A stretch of DNA of 64,000 nucleotides from NCBI GenBank assembly GCA_935421135.1, contig OW285187.1, forward strand, positions 13,665,929 through 13,729,928. The letters run 5' to 3'. Of the stretch, positions 47,096 to 58,734 are shown one piece after another. Each line of letters starts with the position of its first letter. The stretch's first letter is position 1. This DNA is from Bugulina stolonifera. Lineage: Eukaryota > Bryozoa > Gymnolaemata > Cheilostomatida > Bugulidae. The translations under genes and the position numbers were made by a program. The notes below the pieces were generated by a model that was not told the origin of the DNA, made no database searches, and saw nothing but the letters and a program-made list of their open reading frames with translations.

Positions 47096-47979
47096 GTTTA
47101 TCAAGTCATTGAGGTCAAACCTCCATATTTTTATATTCAACTCATAGCACCATATTTGCTGTCCCAACCTGGTGCAAAAACTAAAAAAACTAGTGTAGAT
47201 GATGAAGGCAGAGTGTTTAGTGTTAAGTAATATTCAGTAATATTTAGTAGCATTAGATAGAATACAATAGGACATTGGAAACTATTCCCCACATGTGCAT
47301 TATTTTGTATATTTTAATCATTTTATTACTTACTGTCACAAATTCATATATTGTATTTTATCCTATACTATCATAGTGTATGTACTTTTGTATATGTTAT
47401 ACAAGTTGTTACTAGGAGGCCTATAATTGGACTTAGTACATGTAAACAACTTACTGTATTTTTTGTATAAGCCTAATACTATATGTAATGTTTTAATTGT
47501 CATGGTCATGTGCCTGTAGGACCTGACACCATATTAGAGGGTCAGGTATATTTCTATTTATAGTCGGTCTGTGGTATTACATAATAATGTGTAATGTTCT
47601 AGAAACTTCTTTTTATATCATATATGGTCATTGTAAACAAACTTTCCATAGATGTTTCTAGAACTTTTTGCAGCCAGTATATAAGCACAGGCACAAGACA
47701 GTATAGTCAGTATAGTTCAAAGTATGTGACAAGAAGTATAACAATTATAGTAAGTTCAGTAAAAAATAAAGTATTCGCAATATTCAAAGACTGAGCAATA
47801 AGTTCCTGGGAATCACAATACAGTAAATTGTGACACTTACATAATATAATACACGTATTACATGAAGTGCAGCTTCCAATAATATATTAATATTACATTA
47901 CTATACACTACTAATACAAATATCACATATTATGGAGAATTACGATTACCGTCTTGTTGCTAATACAGTTGTAGATGAC

Positions 47980-48470
47980 AACAAAGCTAATTTATAGTGG
48001 AAGTAAATGTATGTAGCATTATGTTAAACTATAACACTGAGCAAAAAGTCGGTTCGTTTGTAGCACTGACACCCAGTTTTGGTAGAAGTAGTAATTTACG
48101 CCCATACTGTTAGTGGGTAAAGAGATAGTTCGAAAAAGACTGTTCGAAACAGAGTGTTTCACACCCAGACAATTTGAAACTGTGTAGATTACATTTAGAA
48201 GAACACAACTCGCAGATAATTCATTAAATAAAAAAAATAATATCGGAAATAAAAATTAGTTGAAATGATGGGGTTAGGGGTTTCGAACTTTCCGATGTTG
48301 AACTGTCCAGTTTCGAAACGTCCTGTCTCGAACAGTCGCAAATTCCCGTTAATGGGTTGTCTTACTCCACGAGCTTACTAATGGGCCTTGCAAATTAGTA
48401 ATGGCACCACATATGGTCAAAAGAGAATCAAGATGGCCTACTGAAGAAATGGGAATGGTTTTCGATAGAA
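47980..48470. repeat. dispersed repeat, copy B, interrupted by a MITE
   Basis: Matches 28690-28952 on both sides of the 48117-48347 insertion. It lies inside the 45365-49374 element and ends near its right inverted arm. Confidence 0.8.
48117..48347. mobile_element. 231-bp MITE with GACAGTTCGAAAC-type repeats and an 8-bp target duplication
   Basis: It is flanked by GTTAGTGG (48109-48116) and GTTAATGG (48348-48355), 7 of 8 matching; the uninterrupted copy at 28.8 kb reads GTTATTGG once. The ends are rich in TTCGAAA motifs in opposite orientation (AGTTCGAAA on the left, TTTCGAAACGTCC and TCTCGAACAGTCG on the right). It has no coding capacity. An 8-bp duplication suggests hAT mobilisation. Confidence 0.8.
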
Positions 48471-49839
48471 ATCTAGAACACTTTAGTCATTTTGTGGATA
48501 GTGCATTTTTTATCTTTCTTAACCTTTGGCTGTTATTCATGCATCCAAATGCTGAACAAGCAAAATTAGGCATGGTTACCATGGAGCACTGTTGTGAAAA
48601 TAATCATTGCTGGCTAGTGGTAATTAGTATATTTTGGCAAAATTAATGTAGCGCAAAAATACGAACACTGTATTTTATATATGAGGTTTGCTAGGTTAGT
48701 CATGAATATCCAAGACTGTACCACCAATTTGATTAAAATTCAACCTACATGTACTACAGTACTACCCTATGTTGTTTGGATGTTCAAGAGCTGACTAACT
48801 TTATTGTTGACTAACACATACCAAGAACACTGGATGAACTGTTCTGGATGAATGGCTATGACACTAAGCCACAAAAGCACAGAGACAGACAGTTGTGCAA
48901 TAACAAAACTTTGAATTATAACCACATTCCAACACCCTAATGGTTGCATTCCATTGGCTGCTTGAACTAAGCAAAATGTTGTTTATCCAATCATAGTAGC
49001 AGTGTCTACTGATGAATAATCATGATAATGCTGCCAACTTGAAGTGTGACAATCTGGTAAAGTGAGTTATGTGGTATAGTGAACACATTCATGGTCAATT
49101 AAAAAGCAATTACAAGGTACCCAGTGGTACCTTCTGGACAAATGCTGCTATAAAATGCATTCTATGGAACAAAAATGTGCAGAAATATCCCCCCTAAAAG
49201 TTATTTTTTATCCCGTTTTCAAATATGCCCTCCGTTTAATTTTGTCACCCCCAGATTTTCTTCTACGTCCCATTTGGTGGCCTATGACAGGTTTCTTCCA
49301 GCCGAAACAGTACCTGGAGTAAGGAAAGACAACTCCTAATTTTTGACTTATTTTAATGCTGAGAAAACTGTCTATAGAAAGTATATAAATATGGGCCTAT
49401 TCCCAGATATCGGCCTTCAAAAGTCCATGGACAAATGCTTAGTCTTGTACAATCAGATTAAGAGAAGATAATTGCTAATATAATATGGGAAAAACTAAGT
49501 GTAGTTACAATAATATGATTAGTGGATAACAATAATAGAGCACACGATAAGTAGTTGATTATAATAAGAGTGTAATCCATGGCCGTAACTATCTAGGCAG
49601 CTGAGGCGGCCCTAGCCGCCTGAACTTTTTGTCAATCAAAAGCAAAAATCAAGCTATTTTCTCAGTCATAGTTGGAAGGCGTTACTACCCTGCCTCTAGC
49701 ATAACATAAACATACTCTGATGATGAATAATATGCCAAAGGCTAGCTTTGGAACTGAGCCTTCATCCAACCTATACAATTTGTAATCAGTTAGGCGCAAC
49801 TTTGTAGATTTTGCAAATTTTCAGTCCATATAACTTCAA

Positions 49840-51165
49840 CCTGTAGAAATCTTCAGTTCTACAGTTTAAAGTGTGAAATCTGTAGAATCTGAACTTTAGA
49901 ATTCTTCGGTTCAACAGTTAAAAACTAAAAAGCCATTCATGCGTAGAAATCTTCAGTTCTACAGTTTGAAGTGTGAAACCTATAGATTTTGCAAATTTTC
50001 AGTCCATATAACTTCAACCTGTAGAAATCTTCAGTTCTACAGTTTAAAGTGAAGAATGGATCTGTTTGAAATCTACCCGTAGAACTGAAGAACTGAAGAA
50101 ATGCATTATAACATACAGCTACAGGTGTTATTCACCTGTAGAAGTGAAGAAAGTCTATTTAAAAACTACCTGTAGAACTGAGGAACTGAAGAAATGCATT
50201 ATAACATATAGCTACAGGTGTGATTCACCCGTAGAACTGAAGAAAGTCTATTTAAAAACTATCCGTAGAACTGAAGAACTGAAGAAATGCATTATAACAT
50301 ATTATAGCTACAGGTGTGATTCACCCGTAGAACTGAAGAAAGTCTATTTAAAAGAGTTAGGTGCAGAAGTGGAGAAATTTGAGATAGCCTTTGTTCTTCG
50401 CCAAAAAATGAAGCAGGAGAAGTTGTCTTCTCTATATTTTGCTGGTTGACCGCCCTTACCCCAAACCCCAACCACAAACAAGGAACTAAGGCTATCCAAA
50501 TTTCTCCACTACTGCACCTAACAGATTTAAAAACTACCCGCAGAACTGAAGAAATGCCTTATAACATATAGCTACAGGTAGAATACACTTGTAGAACTGA
50601 AGAAAGTCTATTCAAAAACTACCCGTAGAACTGAAGAACTGAAGAAACGCATTATAACATATAGCTGCAGGTGTGATTCACCCGTAGAACTGAAAAAAGT
50701 CTATTTAAAAACTAACCGTAGAACTGAAGAACTGAAGAAATGCCTTATAACATATAGCTACAGGTAGAATACACTTGTAGAACTGAAGAAAGTCTATTCA
50801 AAAACTACCCGTAGAACTGAAGAAACGCATTATAACATATAGCTGCAGGTGTGATTCACCCGTAGAACTGAAAAAAGTCTATTTAAAAACTAACCGTAGA
50901 ACTGAAGAACTGAAGAAATGCATTATAACATATAGCTACAGGTGGAATACACCTGTAGAAGTGAAGAAAGTCTATTTAAAAACTACCCGTAGAACTGAAG
51001 AAACGCATTATAACATATAGCTACAGGTGTGATTCACCCGTAGAACTGAAGAAAGTCAATTTACAAACTATCCTTAGAACTGAAGAACTGAAGAAATGCC
51101 TTATAACATATAGCTACAGGTGGAATACACCTGTAGAAGTGAAGAAAGTCTATTTAAAAACTACA
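49840..51165. repeat. minisatellite of a 78-93 bp unit, with an opposed half at its left end
   Basis: From about 50070 the unit GTAGAACTGAAGAACTGAAG, AAATGCATTATAACATATAG, CTACAGGTGTGATTCACCC, GAAAGTCTATTTAAAAACTA recurs about ten times. The first copies are 93 bp, so a frame stays open for 127 codons from 50066 (repeated RTEELKKCIITYSYRC and SPVELKKVYLK). Later copies are shorter (78 bp or irregular) and break the frame. At 49840-50045 the reverse motif CTTCAGTTCTACAG occurs three times beside GTAGAAAT, so the ends could fold back on the array. Each unit also contains a small hairpin (CTACAGGTG..CACCCGTAG). Translation is not supported by any start context or homology. Confidence 0.9.
50354..50524. 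mobile_element. 171-bp MITE inserted in the minisatellite
   Basis: It is flanked by a perfect 8-bp ATTTAAAA at 50346-50353 and 50525-50532. The arms are GTTAGGTGCAGAAGTGGAGA (left) and its reverse complement TCTCCACTACTGCACCTAAC (right, one mismatch), continuing with GATAGCCT and AGGCTATC. ATTTAAAA occurs once per uninterrupted repeat unit, confirming the insertion point. The 8-bp duplication fits hAT. Confidence 0.9.
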
Positions 51166-51578
51166 CACACAGTGTATTTCGATTCTCGACTGATGAATAG
51201 ACATTTGAAACATTGAACTTTTGCTTCATTTCAATACCTGTAACATAATTTTACAATAAGTGTATCATAAATTTTTCATTTATTTTTTGTTATTTAATTC
51301 TTTTATTGCTATGCCTATAACATTTTTTGCTAGCTTTCAATCTTGTTTGCATATATATATTTGTCTGGTTATGATAGTCATATGATTTACCATCCACAAT
51401 TCTGCACTGCAGATGATAAAACAAATATACAATACAGTGCAATAATAGATATAATGCATATGTAGTTGACTTCTCATTAATTTCAATTATATCAGAAGTT
51501 GTATTTTTAATGTATCATAGATATTTCTTAACTTGCAGAGTACTGATAGCCACAAAATATGTGATTTTGTTGAGCAAA
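51166..51578. repeat. dispersed repeat, copy 1 (second copy at 54697-55110)
   Basis: About 410 bp nearly identical to 54697-55110, beginning ACACAGTGTATTTCGATTCT and including TTTACCATCCACAATTCTGC. The following segment 51925-52035 also matches 55110-55215; the 347 bp between (51579-51924) is missing from the second copy. Confidence 0.9.
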
Positions 51579-51962
51579 CTGTAGATTAACTTTAAAAGAG
51601 TTTATAGGTTTACTAGTTGCTGTATTACACTACTAACATGTTGACAGAACAACACTCAGGACTCAACTGACTCATCAATATAACCACATAAAAGCATTAC
51701 AGCAATTATGATGAAACAATGATGCAATGCAAACAGCCAGGCAAACCAATGACATTGGCAAAGAACACTATATGAAACGTTGTGATACTATGAACAAAAT
51801 ATGAGCAAAAACATAACCAGAAGTTAAAACTGAACTATGATAAGATATAATATGTAATGCAACTCTACAAGTTAAAACTGAACTATGGTAAGATACATGT
51901 ATAATATATAATGCAACTTTACACAAACGTTATCGATTTCGTATTGTTACAATGGATTTAAT

Positions 51963-52131
51963 AGCAAACCGGAACTGCGTCTAAAGCAAAGAAGTGGGTC
52001 CAGCCCGGCTTCACGACCGTAATAGTAATAGCGGTGGAGTCATAGAGGTAGGATAGAGCCAGTACTATATAGAAAGCCAGTGAAGCCGCAAGGCCCCACT
52101 TTTTTGCTTTAGACAAAGTTCCGGTTTGCAC
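51963..52131. mobile_element. MITE-like inverted repeat, about 168 bp
   Basis: Left GCAAACCGGAACTGCGTCTA then AAGCAAAGAAGTGGG is mirrored on the right by CCCCACTTTTTTGCTTTAGA then CAAAGTTCCGGTTTGC. No clear target duplication. The left half recurs at 55150 without the right half. From 52132 to 53155 no gene was seen. Confidence 0.8.
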
Positions 52132-53155
52132 TTTTGCACGTGAATGTAATTAGTTATGCCAAAGTTTTGTGCAGTAATAACTCATTCAGGACTCGTGACA
52201 AGTCATTTCACACGTAAGCTATTACTTTACAGTTTGAAATTTGTTAGCTGATGCTATGGTTTGCCATCCCCTGACGTCCCAAACGTGTATTTTTTGATTT
52301 TTTTGAAATAATAATAATTACATTACTACGAACTACTACCACCACTTCTGTTATTGAAACTAATAAATAATAATTATAATAATTAATTTGTGGTAGTATG
52401 CACAGCATGTTGTTAAGCTGGTTTAAGTTTTTTTCGGTCTCGGATTAGAACAACTAACCTGGGAGACTCAAAACTTTTCTTAGTATTCTGGCCGGCCCTA
52501 AAGGTTTTCTGTTATTAATTTTAAATTTATAATTATAATAATAATTATTATTATTATATTATATATTATATTATTGTTATAACTATTATTTGTTATAATT
52601 ATTATTAACCAATTTTATAAAAAAAAATGGAAAATGAAATGACAACACAATAGCGTTGTTCACATTATTATTATTGTTATTTTTTATAGTATTTGTAGTA
52701 GTGGTAGATGTAATTGCTAGCTAGTGATGATCTAAATAGAGAGGTTGGAATTATTAAACTACTATCACCACCAACTACCAAAACAACCAGTAATAGTGGG
52801 AAAAAATTTTAATAGTTATAGTAGTTGACAAAAGGACTTGTGAAACTTTCAGGCATGCACTTGTTTTTATTTGGTTATAAAAGACAAGACATAATACGTT
52901 AACATCATAAATCATACTGATAATATTATAGATATTCATTCTTATTGTTCATTATCAAGAATATGTTTAGCGTCATTCTCATGTTATGCGCTGTTGTAAA
53001 TAAATTTATAGGCCCTATATACATTGCCCCAGTAATTATCTTATTATTGTATTATAATGTGTGCTGATGTATGATATTACGTTAAAATAATTGTGTAATA
53101 ATGTTATTAACACCTTTCCTGTTCATATTTCAAAGGTTTTTTTATGCAACTCTAA

Positions 53156-54690
53156 ACTCTTGGATAAATGAGTCAGAGCATTGAGACGTCTAGATTTCAC
53201 ACCAACCATTTATACTCGAGACTGTGCTCCGATCACTTCGAGCTAAAGAGCTTCATAACGTTCGTTGGAAGCTAGAAGTGTCTCAAGCAAGGTGTTATGC
53301 TTTCTGTATTTGGACTTCCCTAGCCATTTGCAGGTAAAGCACCAGGTTTAGATCCTAGTTTTGTTTGGGATTCTAGTTTTTTCACTAATTAATTGTATGT
53401 TTGTTTCTCTTTCCGAACCAAATATTGAATGTTTGAACCCCAATATTCAAGTGCAATGATGTTGACAGGGTTGTTGACAAAGTAGGCTATGTAGCTTATG
53501 GCTACAATCGCCAATATCTTTGTACAAACTTCAATACGCTATAAATATTTGATCCTTTGTAGTTTTAGTCCAAGAAAAAAGGCAGACGGGTGCTCAAACT
53601 GGGTAAAGGGACATTTAGAAAAAGACAGTTCGAAACAGGACTTTTCACAGCTGGACAGTTAGAAACAGGACAGTTCGAAACTGTGTAGATTGCATTTAGA
53701 AGAATAAAACTTGCAGAAAGTTCATTTTAACTTATTAAATTAATAAAAAAAATATTAAAAATTAGTTAAAGTCTGGTGGTTTGGGCTTAGGCATTTCGAA
53801 CTGTCCAGTGCTGAACTGTCCACTTTCGAAACGTAATTTTCAAATAGCTGCACAGTCCTCAAACTGACAGTCCAGCAGATGTCCAGTATAGTATTGTCAC
53901 TTAACCCTAAAGATTCAGTAGCAGATGTCAGCGTGAATGTAGATTATTCATATGGTAGTAATCTAGGTCGGTATTGGAATTGATGTCTCTTTTTATAGCA
54001 TTTTATCTTGGAAGATAATAATTTCAGTGTTACCATAATATTTGATGGAATAGGCTATATCATCTACACGCACGTGTCCGTGTAATATATATGTACAAAG
54101 GTACAATGTATAAACATACCTATATACATGTATGTTATCATAATATATATAAATATAATATGTATATAACATTCAGTGTAAAGGTGCGTTGCGTGGGAGT
54201 TTCCTGAGTTTTGAATAATTTTTGGTATTTTATTGCTACAGATCAGATGCTACTTATTCTGCTACTTTCAGAGTTTCTCAAGACTTTGTTCAGCAGGATT
54301 CATAGAATGGGAGAGCATAACAACAACCCAACTGCTACAGGCTTTAGGGCAGATCCAAGAAAGCTGTTGATGAAGTGGTCAGTGTCCACTTTAAATGTAG
54401 CCAATTCAACTGACTGTGACTCCAACTCTGGTTCATTTTCTTTACAGTGGTGCAAGTGAAAAGCTCTAATACCTTCTGTTTAACATCGCTACAAACTTGT
54501 AACACTCACCCACTGAATATTCTTGGATATTTCAGGAAAAATTGCAAGAACTCTACACGGCAGTTTCTGGGGAAGTGTGCAGGTGGCTTTGGCGATCATT
54601 TGTATGTCGTAGGATGATGAAGGCCAAAAACAGAGGTGGCCTCACTTATGCTACTGATTTAGTAAAGCAGATTGTGGTTTGATGTGAGCA
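53156..54690 (+). pseudogene. THAP-domain / P-element-like transposase fossil
   Basis: At 53168-53265 the frame reads MSQSIETSRFHTNHLYSRLC then SDHFELKSF, the second half of a THAP zinc finger (the C..H pair in SRxCSDHFE and the following Phe). At 54256-54460 it reads EFLKTLFSRIHRMGEHNNNP then TATGFRADPRKLL, matching the C-terminal block of P-element/THAP9 transposases (FFSxIRxxGGxNxNPTAxxF). 54538-54690 may continue (LQELYTAVSGEVCRWLWRSF). The catalytic RNase-H region between is not recognised, and a MITE copy lies within (53602-53857). This is a deeply degraded P-like element, the fifth DNA-transposon superfamily in the window. Confidence 0.65.
53602..53857. mobile_element. second near-complete copy of the GACAGTTCGAAAC MITE
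   Basis: It starts GGGTAAAGGGACATTTAGAA and carries AGACAGTTCGAAACAGGAC twice on the left, then TTTCGAACTGTCC and ACTTTCGAAACG on the right, with the same internal GTGTAGATT.CATTTAGAAGAA as the 48117-48347 copy. The right end is degraded and passes into the repeat shared with 44.5 kb. Confidence 0.8.
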
Positions 54691-54696
54691 GGTGTT

Positions 54697-55215
54697 TACA
54701 CAGTGTATTTCGATTCTTGACTGATGAATAGACATTTGAAACATTGAACTTTTGCTTCATTTCAATACCTGTAACATAATTTTACAATAAGTGTAACATA
54801 AATTTTTCATTTTTTTTGTTATTTAATTCTTTTATTGCTATGTCTATAACATTTTTTGCTAGCTTTCAATCTTGTTTGCATATATATATACATATTTGTC
54901 TGGTTATGATAGTCATATGATTTACCATCCACAATTCTGCACTGCAGATGATAAAACAAAAATACAATACAGTGCAATAATAGATATAATGCATATGTAG
55001 TTGACTTCTCATTAATTTCAATTATATTAGAAGTTGTATGTTTAATGTATCATAGATAGTTCTTAACTTGCAGAGTACTGATAGCCACAAAATATGTGAT
55101 TTTGTTGAGCAAACGTTATCGATTTCGTATTGTTACAATGGATTTAATAGCAAACCGGAACTGCGTCTAAAGCAAAGAAGTGGGTCCAGACCGGCTTCAC
55201 AACCGTAATAGCGGT
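54697..55215. repeat. dispersed repeat, copy 2 (first copy at 51166)
   Basis: Near-identical to 51166-51578 followed directly by the equivalent of 51925-52035. It is a direct repeat of the first copy and the two bracket the P-like fossil. Confidence 0.9.
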
Positions 55216-55231
55216 CGACTACTGGCTCTAT

Positions 55232-55316
55232 CCCATAGAGGTAACACCTATGCTCTATCCTACCTCTATGGGCTCACCCATAGAGTTATCTCCCCATGGG
55301 GTGTTACCTCTATGGG
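55232..55316. repeat. hairpin with 17-bp perfect arms
   Basis: CCCATAGAGGTAACACC at 55232-55248 is exactly reversed at 55300-55316. Extra CTCTATGGG and CCCATAGAG copies inside can form alternative stems. Confidence 0.9.
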
Positions 55317-55588
55317 CTCACCCGTCTACAGTATTTAGGTCCATAGCCTAATAACGTCATTTTGTGAAAATCTGTTATCTCTTTTAGGCTTTCCCGAAAT
55401 TCAGTTTATTATTATAATTAATAAATTATAGAAGTTGAAATTGAAATAATCACACATCACAGCACGCGTAATTGGTAATTCAATGAAATAATAAAATCAT
55501 ATAATAGGGCATTCACATATTCATATTCCTATTGATTGAATATCAATGAATATATCCGATATTCAATATCGAATATAATATGAATATC

Positions 55589-58530
55589 CGGTGTAACTAA
55601 AACACCGTCTCCACAAAGTTTCTATATATACTAGTTCCAAAGTTTATAGAACTAATAAGTTGTTCCACGGCTTTATACACCAATAGGATCGCACGAAATC
55701 TGACCTAATAAGCGACCTAGTTCAAAGTAGTTGAGCGGCAACGAAAAATTACCGATAAAACAATGGTGTCTTCTCAAGATTGGCGAAAAAGTTGCCCTGA
55801 GATTGGCTAAAAGTACTTGTAATGCTAGCCTATTATTTTCAGAATACATAATGTTTATACCAATAACATCAATAAAAGATGCAAGCATTTAGAAGAGCAG
55901 AAATATAGGAAAAAGGCCCAAAAAGTTCGAGCCATCCTACTGATCACGTGGTCTGAACTATTTATGTCTCGTGTAGACCAAAGATGGTAAAAGTACGCTC
56001 TTTGTGCAGACTGTCAACCACTATTGTCGACCTATATTTCTATAGCCTAAGCGTTTGACCACAGGCTGGGCGCTCGTTAAAGAGCAACGGTTTGCTCATT
56101 TTGGCGAGAGAACTACGGCAAATGAGTATGCGCATCGTTTACTGGATAAACTTGGTATATAGAAACTTTGCTAGTTCTATAAACTGTGGTCTCCAGAAAA
56201 ACGCCGTCTGCTTCCGGTTTAAAGAAATAATATTTTGGTAGCGAGAAATCTTTGGAGTTTTCTTCGAGTTAAATTTTAGAAGAAGACAACTTCAACTTGC
56301 TTTCTCCAACAATAAACTGTGATGGCTATTAAAATGCCAGTTTATCTGTTGTTTTACTGCTAGTATATTGCAATGTTATATAATTGTATAATTATTGCAA
56401 TGTTATATAATTGTATAATTATATTGTACATTATACATTACAAGGCTTTACACAGGCTATAACTCTTTTTGAACCAGTTAATGATCACAATCATGTGAAG
56501 TTTTTTTCTCTTCTTGTTAGAAACAAGTTGGAGAAGGCAACTTCACACTAGGAAGTAGATTATTAATAGGCTGACTGATGAGATTGTCTATAATATTAAT
56601 TTGGTGCTAATTATGATTTCAGATTGCAGGATTTGTTGTACAAAGCAAGTCTGTTTCAAGAAGGTGTGAAGCCTAACAGGGTTGCCTGAGATTGATGACA
56701 ACTTATAAAATAAATTGGTACTCAAATTAGAAATCTACAGGTAGGTAAGGCGAAACCCTGAGTTGTACTTTGTGCTGCCTACAGCTGTGGTCATAGTATT
56801 TTGTACATACCTAGAGACATGTGCACAGGCATTTGTTGCAGAACAACATAATATTGCTACAATATGTACTTTTGCCGCATTACCACTATACCATAAATAT
56901 ACAGCATAATTATTCCTTCCGAAAGTACAAAGGAGGCAAAGCTTCGTTTAATTTGGACAGACCTGTGCTGAGTAGGTGCGACTCCTACGGAGCCCAAACT
57001 CTATGTTAGCATCAGCACCGAATGTCCCCATTTTCCTATATCCAGCAGTTTGTTACCAGTTACCAGCTACTATCCAGTTTGTTACCCAAGGTTAGAGCTG
57101 AACCAAATATAGTTGATTTAAACATTAAATTTGCAACAAAGATACATCGACATAAATGTACATTACAGATAAACATGCCACCATAATAATTTTTGACTAC
57201 TACTTTACAATCGACAATTCCTGTTTACTATGGCGACATTAGTATTAGTGACTACCAGGAGGTCTGATACAACCCCGTGGGAATTGCACCCACCTAACAC
57301 ATTACTCAAGGGTTTTCTCAGCTGTAACAAATGGCAGAATATTTGGCAAACCAAACAGTTTCTTGGACTCCAGAGGAACACCTCAATTCCCATCTATCTC
57401 ACTGATCTAAACCCTGGACAAGGTACAACGTAGATAAGACCCTACTGACTCTGTTAATTAGATAACCTACACCTATAACAATGCATACCATGCAAAGGAA
57501 TCTTAATATCTACATGCATATGTACAATAAGACATCACACGTTGTGAAACATTGGTTTATGAGAAATACTGCAATGATTGCATAAAGTATTATCGTTATA
57601 TAACTAAATTAGTACTAACCTGTTTATTCAACCCATCAAGTCTGGTCAGAAGTTATACTCTCGTGCTATGTGTGCACAAGAGTGGACATTTTGTTGCAAT
57701 TTGTTTGCAAGATTGTGTGCTATAGAATAATGGCAGTGTACATGGAGCATGGCTGTGTGAAATGTAATACAATTATAATTGACTGCTACAAAGAAAAAGT
57801 AAATTATTCAATTTTGGTATAATTCCCCCTAGGCCACTTTATGCAATAGAGTTTCCTTCCCAAGAAAAAAAGCAAAGTTGACAGTAGGCCTATAATCACA
57901 AATCAGAGAAAGCTATGACATGCAAAAAGCTAGGTAAAATGTACAAGACCTCTTCAATAATAATTGTCAGCACTATTGGTATGATAAACTGGCATTACTG
58001 CCATCACGCCTTCTTCAAACAGACTCAGCTTGCTTTGCACAGCAATTTCTACAATTTAAAATGATAATTAAACACTAACTAAATATTATAGAGACAAGCT
58101 TACCAGTCAGGTTAATAATAATCTACTTCCTAGTGTGAAGTTGCCTTCTCCAACTTGTTTCTAGCAAGAACAGAAGAAAACTTTACATGATTGGGATCAT
58201 TAATTGGTTCAAAGATGGCTATAACCTGTGTAAAGCCAAGTAAAAGTCATCATTACAGCATTGCACATACATGTATAACATTATGAAGCAGCAAAACAGC
58301 AGCCAAACTGACATTTTTATTGCCAAAAACATCACAAGAATTTATAGCAAGACTTTCATCGTAAATTATTAGAGAAGCGGGTAGAAGTTGTCTTCTTTTA
58401 CAATTTGAGTCAAAAGAAAAGACAAATCCAAATATCTTTCGCCACAAAAGTATTATTTCTTTAAACCGGAAGTAGACGGCGTTTTTCTGGAGACGGTGTA
58501 GACGGCGTAAACGGTGTTTTAGTTACACCC
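55589..58530. mobile_element. 2.9-kb foldback element, MULE-like, with a 9-bp target duplication
   Basis: It is flanked by ATGAATATC at 55580-55588 and 58531-58539. The ends are CGGTGTAACTAAAACACCG on the left and, reversed, GGGTGTAACTAAAACACCG on the right. Long inverted similarity links 56190-56570 with 58100-58500 (shared TCTCCAGAAAAACGCCGTCT, TTCCGGTTTAAAGAAATAAT and CAACTTCACACTAGGAAGTA). The left arm carries an extra block, 55612-56190, itself bounded by opposed AAGTTTCTATATA sequences and so probably a later insertion. 9-bp AT-rich duplications and long inverted ends are typical of Mutator-like elements. No transposase was recognised. Confidence 0.75.
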
Positions 58531-58734
58531 ATGAATATCCATATATTAATATTCATATTGGATATTGGATATTGGTATTGTTATTTTTATTGTAAATTTA
58601 TCATCAGCGATTAAGATAATTAGTTTGATAATAGTGTATAGTTAATCTTATCTATATTATTATGTTCAGTTATTATTATTATTTTTAATTTACGTGTTGA
58701 TTTTTCTCAGCTCTTCAACTGGTTGGATGGTGGT

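Larger units (their letters stand above)
45365..49374. mobile_element. 4.0-kb element with about 0.8-kb inverted arms and a broken YqaJ nuclease gene
   Basis: The left arm 45365-46171 is the imperfect reverse complement of 48538-49374. Outer ends read TAGACAGTTTTCTCAGC and GCTGAGAAAACTGTCTA; inner ends read CTTGTTCAGTATTTG and CAAATGCTGAACAAG. A 2-bp TA could be the target duplication, but it is part of the palindrome and so not decisive. The core carries the YqaJ gene and a copy of the repeat that abuts the ISL2EU-type fragment at 28.9 kb. As I recall, ISL2EU transposons carry a YqaJ-domain gene beside the transposase; I infer that this is a non-autonomous derivative in which the transposase was lost and the end duplicated in inverted form. 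Confidence 0.75.
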
